Source of the DNA: Bradyrhizobium sp. Y36
GTDB lineage: Bacteria > Pseudomonadota > Alphaproteobacteria > Rhizobiales > Xanthobacteraceae
Direction of reading: 5' to 3'
Assembly: GCF_002531575.1 (NCBI RefSeq)
Contig: NZ_NWTI01000005.1
Coordinates: forward strand, 297,239 to 361,238
DNA length: 64,000 bases
Below the pieces are notes generated by a model. That model ran no database searches, was not told the origin of the DNA, and worked only from the letters and a program-made list of their open reading frames with translations. Shown here piece by piece: positions 17,119-24,981 of this stretch (position 1 is its first letter; each line of letters starts with the position of its first letter). The translations under genes were made by a program, and so were the position numbers.

Positions 17119-18564
17119 ATGAGTACTGAAGGCCCCGTGTCATCACCGACCGAGCCGCCGCCGCGGCGACCGAAGGTGATCAAGACGAATCAACAGCAGG
17201 TCTTCCTTTACGTCGTGCTGACCCTGCTGTTGTCGCTCGCCACCGTCTGGGGCGGCCGTGCCCTGCTGCACAATTCGGAAACGCTGATCTTTGCCGTCGG
17301 CGCTCCCAACAGCGACGAGGCGTTGTTCGCGGCCAAGCTTGCCGCCGTGCTCAACGTCAACGCCTCGCGCTTCCGGATCAAGATCGTCAACAACGCAGAC
17401 AGCGCCAAGGCGCTCGCGCAGTTCGACCGCAAGCAGGCCGATCTCGCCGTCCTGCGCACCGACGCCAAGGTCCCGTTGCGGGCGCGCACGCTCGCGATCC
17501 TCGAGCACGACCTCGTGCTTCTGCTCGGCCCCGGCAACAAGAAGATCAAGTCGATCGCGGAGCTGAAGAAGAAGAAGATCGCGGTCGTCGCCGAGAACGA
17601 CGCCTCCCTCGCCTTCGTCCGCAGCATCCTCGACATCCCCGACGGCCCGGACGCCGCCAAGATCCAGATGGCGCCGCAGGGCGCAACGCTCGACAGGCTG
17701 TTCGCACCGTCGAACGGCTTTGGCGCGGTGATCGCCGTCGTCCACGCTTCCAGGGCGGTGCGGGACAAGGGCTACGAGCAGGTCGCGAAGCGCGGCGGCT
17801 TCACGCTCAACGCGATCGACGAAGCCAAGGCGCTGGCGCGCAGGCTTCCCGGCATCTCCAGCGAGACGCTGACGGCAGGCACGCTGTCGACCTCGCCGCA
17901 GATTCCGGACGACGATCTCGACACGATCGGGCTCGAATGGCTGCTGGTCGCCCAATCCAGGATGTCGCCGACCACGGCAGGCGAGCTCGCCCGCATCGTC
18001 TACGAGAACAAGCCTGCGCTTGGGCTCGACAACGGCTTTGCCACCAGGATCGAGCCGGCCTCCGTCGAGAAGGACGCCTTCGTGATGGCGCACCAGGGCG
18101 CGGCCGACTACATCAACGACGACACCAAGTCGTTCATGGAGAAGTACAGCGACCTGATGTATCTGGGCGCCGCCGCGCTCAGCGTCATCGGCTCGATCTT
18201 CGCGGCGATCTACGCCAAGATCACCCGCATCGCGCCCGAGAAGGCCAGCGAGCTTTCCACCGCCATCCTCGACATCGGCGAGCGGATCGAGCACGCCCAC
18301 TCGCTGGATCAACTGGAATGCCTCCAGGACGAGCTGGAGGGCATCCTGCGCGGTGCCGTCATCGGCCTCAGAGACGGCACGATCAGTACCGACGGGCTCG
18401 ACACCTTCAAGCTGGGCTACGAATTCGTCCGCGACGAGATCGGCATGCGCCGCGACTATCTGAAACGTCACGCCGCAGAGACCGACAAGACAGTGCAAGG
18501 CGACGGTCCTGCCCAGCACGACGACAGCAATGTCGTGGTGGTGAAGACCGCCCAGAGCGCCTGA
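17119..18564 (+). CDS. Membrane-anchored TAXI family TRAP solute-binding protein
   Basis: The protein has 481 residues. An N-terminal membrane segment (about residues 27-49, VFLYVVLTLLLSLATVWGG) is followed by a TAXI-type periplasmic domain (residues 55-335) with TLIFAVGAPNSDEALFAAKL and KKKIAVVAENDASL. A second membrane segment at about residues 347-368 (LMYLGAAALSVIGSIFAAIY) leads into a helical C-terminal part of roughly 110 residues that would be cytoplasmic. No TRAP permease is encoded nearby. The layout of periplasmic sensor, membrane pass and cytoplasmic tail is more like a receptor than a free binding protein; that is inference. Confidence 0.85.
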   Translation: MSTEGPVSSPTEPPPRRPKVIKTNQQQVFLYVVLTLLLSLATVWGGRALLHNSETLIFAVGAPNSDEALFAAKLAAVLNVNASRFRIKIVNNADSAKALAQFDRKQADLAVLRTDAKVPLRARTLAILEHDLVLLLGPGNKKIKSIAELKKKKIAVVAENDASLAFVRSILDIPDGPDAAKIQMAPQGATLDRLFAPSNGFGAVIAVVHASRAVRDKGYEQVAKRGGFTLNAIDEAKALARRLPGISSETLTAGTLSTSPQIPDDDLDTIGLEWLLVAQSRMSPTTAGELARIVYENKPALGLDNGFATRIEPASVEKDAFVMAHQGAADYINDDTKSFMEKYSDLMYLGAAALSVIGSIFAAIYAKITRIAPEKASELSTAILDIGERIEHAHSLDQLECLQDELEGILRGAVIGLRDGTISTDGLDTFKLGYEFVRDEIGMRRDYLKRHAAETDKTVQGDGPAQHDDSNVVVVKTAQSA

Positions 18565-18596
18565 GGGCCGCGCCGGTTGGCGCCGCCCACCGCTCC

Positions 18597-18706
18597 CGTC
18601 CCGGACAAGCTGCGACGCCGAGGCGTTGCAGCGCAGAACCGGACCCGGGAGCCACAGCCTGCGCTGCCGAACACGCCCCGGCTCTGCAGCGTACGACTCC
18701 GGACGA
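18597..18706. repeat. Intergenic inverted repeat, family B-like copy
   Basis: TCCCGTCCCGGACAAGCTGC and a later GGCTCTGCAGCGTACGACTC followed by CGGAC are related to the copies at 2167 and 59110. The sequence has drifted and the terminal complementarity is imperfect. Confidence 0.5.
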
Positions 18707-18831
18707 CGCTACGCATCGCCGGGAGTGCTGCGCTGTACCCGGGCACGAGACCAAGGTCCGCCCGATCGACGATTCTTGGAACTGCGGCGATCTGCAACCG
18801 TTGGTTCGCAGCCACAACCGGAGACCGCAGC

Positions 18832-19050
18832 ATGCGTGCACTCCTCATCATCCTCCTTCTGGGAATGCTGGCGGCGGCCGGCTATTTCGCCTATTCCGCA
18901 ATGGCGATCGAAGGTGAGCCGATCCCGACGGAGGGCTACGTGGCGCTGGCGCTCGGCGCGGGGTTTTCCGTCGTGGTCGGCATCGGGCTGATGGTGCTGC
19001 TGTTCTTCAGCAGCCGCCGCGGCTACGACGAGCCGCCACATTTCAGGTAG
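18832..19050 (+). CDS. Small two-helix membrane protein
   Basis: The protein has 72 residues with two hydrophobic helices, at residues 3-24 (ALLIILLLGMLAAAGYFAYS) and about 38-60 (VALALGAGFSVVVGIGLMVL), followed by a short charged tail ending SSRRGYDEPPHFR. GGAG precedes the ATG. No named family is recognised, but the clear topology and ribosome site support a real gene. The positive tail suggests that both ends face the cytoplasm. Confidence 0.75.
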   Translation: MRALLIILLLGMLAAAGYFAYSAMAIEGEPIPTEGYVALALGAGFSVVVGIGLMVLLFFSSRRGYDEPPHFR

Positions 19051-19208
19051 GCAGCACCAACGACGGCGGCACAGACCGGCCAGCCCGGCGCAGCGGCGCC
19101 GGCAAAGCTGCCTGCCGTCGTTGACGGCCTTCGCCCGGACAGGCACTTTGGCGTCGACGTCCCAACCGGGGCCTCGAGACTCGCCCCGAGACCGAATAGC
19201 CTTCCCGC

Positions 19209-20315
19209 ATGTCCAAGCCGCTGATCTCCGCTCTGGCCCAGTTCGCGGCCGCCACGGCCGGCCGCAACATGACCAAGGCGGCCTATGTCGCGGTGACCGC
19301 CGGCGTGCTCGGCATGGTGCTGCTGACGGACAAGCGGGCCCAGGAGGCGCACGGCTGGGTCAGCAGCCTGCTCTGGACCTGCCTCGCTTATTTCGTGTTC
19401 GAATGGCTTGTCCGGCTGCGCCACATGGTGCGGCAGGGGCGACTGTCGCTCTATATGTCCTCCTCCGCCGGGCTGGTCGATGCGATCGGGGCGCTGGCCG
19501 TGCCGGCCGCCCTTCTCCTTGGCGCCGAGCCAAAGACCGCCTGGCTGCTCAGCGTGCTCTGGGTGTTGAAGGTGGTGCCGGGCATCCCCGGCCTGCGGCA
19601 GCTTCGCCGCGTGCTGGTGCTGGAATCGGGGCCGCTGGTCAGCGTGCTCGTGATCTTCCTGATGGTGGTCTTCCTCGCCTCCGTCGCCGAATATTTCCTG
19701 GAGCGGGACGTGCAGCCGCAGACGTTCGGCAGCGTGCCGGCCGCGCTGTGGTGGGCCGTCGTCACGCTCACGACCACCGGCTACGGCGATGCCGTGCCGG
19801 TCACGCCGCTCGGGCGCTTGGTGGCGGCCGCGGTGATGATCTCCGGCCTCGGCGTGTTCGGCCTCTGGACCGGCATTTTGGCGACCGGGTTTGCCGCCGA
19901 GACGCGGCGCGACAATTTCCTCAAGACTTGGGAGTCCGTCAGCAAGGTGCCATTCTTTGCGGCGCTTGGACCCGCCGCCATTGCCGATGTCACCCACATG
20001 CTGCGAACCATGGAGTTGCCGGCGCGCACCTTGATCATCCGAAAGGGCGCACAAGGCGATTGCATGTATTTCATCGCCGCCGGCGAGGTCGAGGTCGAGC
20101 TGCCCGGCAAGAAGGTACAGCTCGGCGAAGGCGCCTTCTTCGGCGAGATGGCGCTGCTCGGCAACAACAAGCGCGGCGCCAACGTCTCGACCACGAAAGT
20201 GTCGCGGCTTCTGGTGCTCGATCTCGTCGACTTCCGCGTGCTGATGGCACGACACCCGGATCTCGCCGAGACCATCGACGCGGAAGCAAGACGCCGCGCG
20301 CTCGAAAACAAGTAA
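19209..20315 (+). CDS. Cyclic nucleotide-gated potassium channel (MlotiK1-like)
   Basis: The protein has 368 residues, close to the 355 of MlotiK1 from Mesorhizobium. Residues 1-225 hold six membrane segments with the pore helix and selectivity filter TLTTTGYGD near residue 187. Residues about 250-350 form a cyclic-nucleotide-binding domain: KGAQGDCMYFIAAGEVEVEL and the phosphate-binding cassette FFGEMALLGNNKRGANVS with the key Arg. There is little charge in the S4 region (LRQLRRVLVLESG), so gating should be by cAMP rather than voltage, as in MlotiK1. The crotonase gene follows 13 bases after it. Confidence 0.93.
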   Translation: MSKPLISALAQFAAATAGRNMTKAAYVAVTAGVLGMVLLTDKRAQEAHGWVSSLLWTCLAYFVFEWLVRLRHMVRQGRLSLYMSSSAGLVDAIGALAVPAALLLGAEPKTAWLLSVLWVLKVVPGIPGLRQLRRVLVLESGPLVSVLVIFLMVVFLASVAEYFLERDVQPQTFGSVPAALWWAVVTLTTTGYGDAVPVTPLGRLVAAAVMISGLGVFGLWTGILATGFAAETRRDNFLKTWESVSKVPFFAALGPAAIADVTHMLRTMELPARTLIIRKGAQGDCMYFIAAGEVEVELPGKKVQLGEGAFFGEMALLGNNKRGANVSTTKVSRLLVLDLVDFRVLMARHPDLAETIDAEARRRALENK

Positions 20316-20328
20316 GAAGGAGACAAGA

Positions 20329-21114
20329 ATGTCGGACATCACCGACGCCGCAACTGCCCCCCTGCTCGAACGCGACGGCGCACGCGCCACCATCCGCCTC
20401 AACCGGCCGAAGCACCTCAACCGGCTCCAGGCGGAGGATCTCGACGAGCTCGTCAGGCTGTTCGACCTGGTCGAGGCCGATCCGGCCATCCGCGTGCTGG
20501 TGCTGACCGGCACCGGCCGCGCCTTCTCCGCGGGTTACGATCTCAACTCGGTCGCCGAGCGCGCCGTCAGCGCCCACGAGCAGCAGAGCGCGGGCTCCGC
20601 CTTCGAGGTGGTCGTCAACCGGCTGGAGGACCTCGGCGTGCCGACGATCTGCCGGATCAACGGCGGCGTCTATGGCGGCTCGACCGACCTTGCGCTCGCC
20701 TGCGATTTCCGCATCGGCGTCGACACCGCCGAGATGTTCATGCCGGCGGCGCGGCTCGGGCTGCATTACTACCGGAGCGGCATCAAACGCTACGTGACGC
20801 GGCTCGGCCTCGACAATGCGAAGAAGCTGTTTCTGACGGCGCAGAAGATCAGCGCACCGGAAATGCTGCGCATCGGCTACCTCACCGCGATGGTGCCTGA
20901 AGAGACGCTCGACGAGGAAGTCGACAAGCTCGCCGGGGTTCTCGCCGGTAACGCGCCGCAGGCCATGCGCGGCATGAAGCGCGCGATCAACGAATTCGCC
21001 CGCGGCGAGCTTGACGACCGCGCCGCCGATCGGCGCCACCGCGACAGCATGCGCGGCGACGAGATCAAGGAAGGCATCAAGGCGTTCGCGGAAAAGAGAG
21101 CGCCGCGGTTTTGA
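20329..21114 (+). CDS. Enoyl-CoA hydratase/isomerase family protein lacking both catalytic glutamates
   Basis: The protein has 261 residues with the crotonase fold: RAFSAGYDLNSVAERA for the oxyanion hole and RINGGVYGGSTDLALACDF for the second loop. The first hydratase Glu is Asp here (GGSTDLAL) and the second is Ala (FMPAARLGL instead of PE..LGL). It is therefore unlikely to be an ordinary hydratase; isomerase, hydrolase or decarboxylase activity is possible. AAGGAG precedes the ATG. Cotranscription with the K+ channel gene 13 bases upstream is likely though functionally puzzling. Confidence 0.85.
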   Translation: MSDITDAATAPLLERDGARATIRLNRPKHLNRLQAEDLDELVRLFDLVEADPAIRVLVLTGTGRAFSAGYDLNSVAERAVSAHEQQSAGSAFEVVVNRLEDLGVPTICRINGGVYGGSTDLALACDFRIGVDTAEMFMPAARLGLHYYRSGIKRYVTRLGLDNAKKLFLTAQKISAPEMLRIGYLTAMVPEETLDEEVDKLAGVLAGNAPQAMRGMKRAINEFARGELDDRAADRRHRDSMRGDEIKEGIKAFAEKRAPRF

Positions 21115-21154
21115 GGAGGAGTCAGGGAGACTGAAGACGCGCCTCACACTCACC

Positions 21155-21304
21155 TGTCGTCCCGGGGCATCGCGAAGCGATGAGCCCGGGATCCATAACC
21201 ACAGGATGAACTTGTTCCGCGGAAGCGGTCACTCCGAGTCCTCGTAACCACATCTGCCTGTGGCTATGGTCCCGGGCTCGCACTTTGCGCGCCCCGGGAC
21301 GACA
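21155..21304. repeat. Intergenic inverted repeat, family C copy 1
   Basis: The ends TGTCGTCCCGGGGC and GCCCCGGGACGACA are perfectly complementary over 14 bases, and an inner pair CCATAACCACAGG / CCTGTGGCTATGG is nearly so. The same inner pair occurs at 54902-55063. The element could fold into a long hairpin between convergent genes. Confidence 0.8.
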
Positions 21305-21324
21305 GCGGAGATTGAGGAGCCCGC

Positions 21325-21969
21325 TCAGGCCCCCAATGCCTTGGCATGCTGCGCGGCCATCTCCTCGTCCGCCGCGGTGATGCGCTGAAACACCGGGCGC
21401 GCGGTCATGCGGTCGGCATAGCGGACAAACACGTCCTTCTTCGGCACGATGCCGAACATCATGGTCCAGCTGAACGCGACACCCCACAGCACATCCGCGG
21501 CCGTCATGCGGTCGCCGAGCAGGTACGGGCCCTTCGACAACTGCGTTTCGAGCGCACCCAGCATGGTGTCGTAATCGGCATAGGGCGACTGCGTGATCGG
21601 CGCCGGCTCGCGCTGCATGAACTTGTCGATCAGGGCGGGCTCGAACGATGAACCGTAATAGGCGATCCAGCGCAGATAGGGGCCGCGCAGGGGATCGTTC
21701 AGCGCGGGCGTCAGGCCGGCCTGCGGGAACAGATCGGCAAGATAGATGGTGATCGCGACCTGCTCGGTCACCAGCGCCTCGCCATGGCGGATCGCCGGCA
21801 CCTTGCCGAGCGGATTGATGGCGAGATAGGCGGGCTGGCGCTGCTCGCCGGCCTTCATGTTGAGGATATGGAGATCGTAGGGCGCGCCGAGCTCCTCCAG
21901 CAGCACCCGCGTGCCGGTGGCGCGGCTTTGCGGCGAGTAATACAGCGTGAGGCGGTTCGGATCGGTCAT
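21325..21969 (-). CDS. Glutathione S-transferase family protein
   Basis: The protein has 214 residues from the ATG at 21969, which has AGGAG nine bases upstream. The N-terminal domain reads LTLYYSPQSRATGTRVLLEELGAPYDLHIL with Ser in the usual catalytic position and INPLGKVPAIRHGEALVTEQ for glutathione binding; the helical domain contains MTAADVLWGVAFSW. It resembles the bacterial Nu/Ure2p-like group. It is divergent from a YafY-type regulator across a perfect palindrome, an arrangement repeated in the 13.4-15.3 kb module. Confidence 0.9.
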   Translation of the reverse strand: MTDPNRLTLYYSPQSRATGTRVLLEELGAPYDLHILNMKAGEQRQPAYLAINPLGKVPAIRHGEALVTEQVAITIYLADLFPQAGLTPALNDPLRGPYLRWIAYYGSSFEPALIDKFMQREPAPITQSPYADYDTMLGALETQLSKGPYLLGDRMTAADVLWGVAFSWTMMFGIVPKKDVFVRYADRMTARPVFQRITAADEEMAAQHAKALGA

Positions 21970-22015
21970 GGCAAGGCTCCTGGGTGCCGTCTGGCGAGGC
22001 GCCATCTCTACGCGG

Positions 22016-22044
22016 CCATACCTGACATCCTGTGTCAGGTATGG
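22016..22044. promoter_or_regulatory. Perfect palindrome between GST and YafY-type regulator
   Basis: Twelve-base arms CCATACCTGACA and TGTCAGGTATGG flank TCCTG. The site is centred 61 bases from the GST start and 26 bases from the regulator start, as expected for an operator shared by both genes. Confidence 0.75.
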
Positions 22045-22055
22045 TTTAAGGGATC

Positions 22056-23036
22056 ATGCGCGCGAGCCGGATGCTGTCGATCCTCACCACCCTCCAGGCC
22101 AGGGGGAAGGTCACCGCGCCCGAGCTCGCGGAGGCCTGCGAGGTCTCGGTGCGCACGATCTATCGCGACATCGATGCGCTCGCGGCCTCCGGCGTCCCTG
22201 TCTATGCCGATCGCGGCGCAGAGGGCGGCTATCGCCTGCTCGACGGCTATCGCGTGCGGCTGAATGGCCTGTCGCAAAGCGAGGCGGGCGCGCTCTTCCT
22301 CACGGGGCTCCCGGGCCCTGCCGCAGCGCTCGGGCTCGACGCGGCGATGATCGCCGCGCGGAACAAGCTGATGGCCGCGCTGCCCGTCCACCTGCGCGAA
22401 GACGCCGGACGTATGCAGGAGCGCTTTCATCTGGATGCGCCGGGCTGGTTCGGCGAGGCGGAAGAACCGCAACATCTGCGCACCATCGCCGGTGCGCTGC
22501 TGCGCGGGACGCTGATCAAGATCCGCTACCAGAGCTGGCGCGCGGAGAAGCAGCGCCGCCTCGCGCCGCTCGGCCTCGTGCTGAAGGGCGGCAACTGGTA
22601 TCTCGCAGGCCAGGTCGATGCCAGCGTGCGCACCTATCGCGTCGCGCGCGTGCTCGACTGCACGGCGCTCGACGACCGCTTCGATCGACCCGCCGACTTC
22701 GATCTCGCCGCCTATTGGCAGGCCGCGACACTTCGCCTCGAAGCCGAGATGCATCCGAATGTCGCCGTGGTGCGGCTGTCGCCGTTCGGCGTCAAGCTGC
22801 TCGACGCGCTGAGCCAGCCCTACGTCAAGGCGCGCACACAGCTCGAGGAGAACGCTGATGCAGACGGCTGGCGCATTGCGCGCGTGCCTGTCGGCAAGAC
22901 ATCCTGGCACGCCGCGGCCGAATTGTTGCGGCTCGGCCCGGAGGCCGAAGTGCTGGAGCCCGCCGATCTCCGCGACAAGATGAAGGAGATGACGCAGGCG
23001 ATGGCCGCGCGCTATCGCGCGGCGCGGAAAGCATGA
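22056..23036 (+). CDS. YafY family HTH-WYL transcriptional regulator
   Basis: The protein has 326 residues. The N-terminal winged helix reads RMLSILTTLQARGKVTAPEL and EVSVRTIYRDIDALAASGVP. A WYL-type domain (residues about 145-230) contains IKIRYQSWRAEKQRRLAPLGLVLKGGNWYLAGQ with the GNWYL form of the motif, and a WCX-like C-terminal extension follows. It probably represses or activates the divergent GST and itself through the palindrome at 22016-22044. AAGGGA lies just before the ATG at 22056. Confidence 0.93.
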   Translation: MRASRMLSILTTLQARGKVTAPELAEACEVSVRTIYRDIDALAASGVPVYADRGAEGGYRLLDGYRVRLNGLSQSEAGALFLTGLPGPAAALGLDAAMIAARNKLMAALPVHLREDAGRMQERFHLDAPGWFGEAEEPQHLRTIAGALLRGTLIKIRYQSWRAEKQRRLAPLGLVLKGGNWYLAGQVDASVRTYRVARVLDCTALDDRFDRPADFDLAAYWQAATLRLEAEMHPNVAVVRLSPFGVKLLDALSQPYVKARTQLEENADADGWRIARVPVGKTSWHAAAELLRLGPEAEVLEPADLRDKMKEMTQAMAARYRAARKA

Positions 23037-23175
23037 TGCCGGCACATTTCGCCGCAGGCCACGAAACAGTTCTGAAACACGATTCTCCCCGGCGCGCGTG
23101 AACGCGATCGCATCTCGGCTCGACCGAAGATGCAGGGACACAACAACGGCCTTAGCGCCACACTGGAGAATGAAA

Positions 23176-23418
23176 ATGTTTCGTAAGCTTGCTCTTGGTC
23201 TGATCGCTGCCGGTTCGCTCGGCGTCGCTGCTCTCGCGCCCACCGCGGCGTCGGCTGGCGGCTTCTATCCTCATCATCACTGGGGTCACGGCTGGGGCTA
23301 TGGCGGCGGGATCTACCTCAACACCGGCATCAGCAACTGCTACCAGGAGCGCGTCGTCCAGACCCGCCACGGCCTGCGCGTCCGCGTCGTGAACGTCTGC
23401 GCCTACGGGATCTACTGA
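23176..23418 (+). CDS. Small secreted His/Gly/Tyr-rich protein
   Basis: The protein has 80 residues. Residues 1-27 (MFRKLALGLIAAGSLGVAAL and on to ASA) are a signal peptide. The mature part starts GGFYPHHHWGHGWGYGGG, with four His within eleven residues, then holds two Cys around RVVQTRHGLRVRVVNV. Similar small exported proteins are common in Bradyrhizobium; metal binding is suggested by the His cluster but not shown. GGAG seven bases before the ATG at 23176 decides the start over an ATG two codons earlier. Confidence 0.8.
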   Translation: MFRKLALGLIAAGSLGVAALAPTAASAGGFYPHHHWGHGWGYGGGIYLNTGISNCYQERVVQTRHGLRVRVVNVCAYGIY

Positions 23419-23441
23419 GCCCGCCTGTATCTGATTGGCGC

Positions 23442-23468
23442 AACCCCGGTCGCTCCGCGACCGGGGTT
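23442..23468. terminator. Strong hairpin between convergent genes
   Basis: Twelve-base arms AACCCCGGTCGC / GCGACCGGGGTT with loop TCC, eight bases before the end of the convergent EAL gene. No long T-run follows, so termination efficiency is uncertain. Confidence 0.6.
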
Positions 23469-23475
23469 CGTCGTC

Positions 23476-24708
23476 TCAGCACGCAAGCGCCGTCGGTGTC
23501 GCGGAAGCGGCCTGTTCGTCCGCCAGGGAATTGCGCTCGGAGATCCATCGTTCGGCGCGCGCACGCCGCAGCGAGGGCGCAAACAGGAAACCCTGGGCGA
23601 CATCGCAGCCGATCCGGCGGATGATCTCGAGCGCCTCCGGGCTTTCGACGCCCTCGGCCACCACTTTCATGTTGAACGCCTTGGCAAGCGCGACCGAAGC
23701 ATCGACGATCTTCATCATGTCGTCGTCGGATTCGCAGCCCTTGATGAAGGACTGGTCGATCTTCAGCTCGCTGAACGGCAGCCGCACTAGGGCCGCGAGC
23801 GACGAATAGCCGGTGCCGAAATCGTCGATCGCGGTCCCGATCTTCTTGATCCGCAGCCGCACCAGGATGTCGTTGGCACGGTCGACGTCGGCCATTGCCG
23901 AGGTCTCGGTGATCTCCACCGTCAGCGAGGTCGGCGAGATGTTTTCGCGGCGCAGGATCTCCTCGATCCGGTCGGGCAGGGTCAGGTCCGACATCAGCGA
24001 GCCCGAGATGTTGACGGCGATGGTGAAGCCGGGATTACGCTCGATCAGCTTGCGGCCCTGCGACATCGCCGAGGACAGGATGCAATCGGTCACCTCGCGC
24101 ATGATGCCGGCCTCCTCGGCGATCGGAATGAAGATCAATGGCGAGACCATGCCGAATTCGGCGCTCCGCCAGCGTGCGAGTGCCTCGGCGCCGACGACTC
24201 TCCCAGTCTGAAGCGCGATCTTCGGTTGAAACTCGACGAAAAACTCACCGTCGGCCAGTCCGCGCAGGATTCTCTCCGGCGTGATCCGAAGCTGCGGCGA
24301 GGCCGACGACGCGGCCAGCGGCGCGCGCTGCGGCAATTCCAATGCGCTGCGCAGGCGGTTCAGATCGAGCGGCTTGGTCAGGCATCCGCCGACCGACAGC
24401 TTCAGCCCGTTCGCGACCCGTCGCGTCGCCTTCATGATGCGATCATCGCAGCCGCTGATGATCACGATCGACATCGCGTGCAGCCCGGCTTCTGCAACGA
24501 AGCGCAGCAGCTCCACGCCGTCCCGCTCGCCGAGCGACAAATCGAGCGCCATGATTTCGAAGGTGCCGTGGGCGAGCAGCTCGGTTGCGGCCTCAAAGGA
24601 AGACGCAACGACCGTCTCGTAGCCGAGCTTTGCCCCGATCTTGCCGATCAGAACGCGCTGCACCAGGTCGTCGTCGACCACCAGAAGACGGCCTCTCGTC
24701 GCACTCAT
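23476..24708 (-). CDS. Response regulator with EAL domain (c-di-GMP phosphodiesterase)
   Basis: The protein has 410 residues. Residues 1-125 are a receiver domain (LLVVDDDLVQRVLIGKI; phospho-acceptor Asp in MALDLSLGERDG). Residues about 150-395 are an EAL domain with AEALARW, NISGSL, VEITETS, IDDFGTGYSSLAAL, LKIDQSFI and VVAEGVES, so the metal and catalytic residues for c-di-GMP hydrolysis are all present. No GGDEF domain exists. GGAGGA six bases before the ATG at 24708 fixes the start. No sensor kinase is adjacent, so the phosphate donor is unknown. Confidence 0.93.
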   Translation of the reverse strand: MSATRGRLLVVDDDLVQRVLIGKIGAKLGYETVVASSFEAATELLAHGTFEIMALDLSLGERDGVELLRFVAEAGLHAMSIVIISGCDDRIMKATRRVANGLKLSVGGCLTKPLDLNRLRSALELPQRAPLAASSASPQLRITPERILRGLADGEFFVEFQPKIALQTGRVVGAEALARWRSAEFGMVSPLIFIPIAEEAGIMREVTDCILSSAMSQGRKLIERNPGFTIAVNISGSLMSDLTLPDRIEEILRRENISPTSLTVEITETSAMADVDRANDILVRLRIKKIGTAIDDFGTGYSSLAALVRLPFSELKIDQSFIKGCESDDDMMKIVDASVALAKAFNMKVVAEGVESPEALEIIRRIGCDVAQGFLFAPSLRRARAERWISERNSLADEQAASATPTALAC

Positions 24709-24862
24709 CACCATTCCTCCAGACCTCGGCGGCGTTGATGGCACCAACATTAGAGCGGCGGTCTCGCCCGGTCATGAATACAAGACGGCTAAAACTTTCC
24801 CGATCCGGAAGAATTCGTTAGGCACGTTTTTGAGGCTCTCAAGCCATTGATTCTTCTAGCAC

Positions 24863-24961
24863 TTATGCGACGCGCGGCGGGACGGTACCCCAATATTCTT
24901 CCTCACGCGCAAGTGCGATGAACACGTCGTAAAGCTCGCTATCGGAAGCCGGCAGATGCAC
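24863..24961 (-). CDS. Possible 32-residue small protein downstream of the desaturase
   Basis: A short frame starting at GTG reads MHLPASDSELYDVFIALARE and then EEYWGTVPPRVA before a TAA. Its composition (acidic amphipathic helix, then a Trp-Gly-Thr turn) looks protein-like, and it lies 20 bases after the desaturase stop on the same strand. No good ribosome site is seen and the only possible starts are GTG or non-standard codons. It may be a real small protein or the end of a decayed gene. Confidence 0.35.
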   Translation of the reverse strand: MHLPASDSELYDVFIALAREEEYWGTVPPRVA

Positions 24962-24981
24962 GAGAAATTACGGGGACGTCT

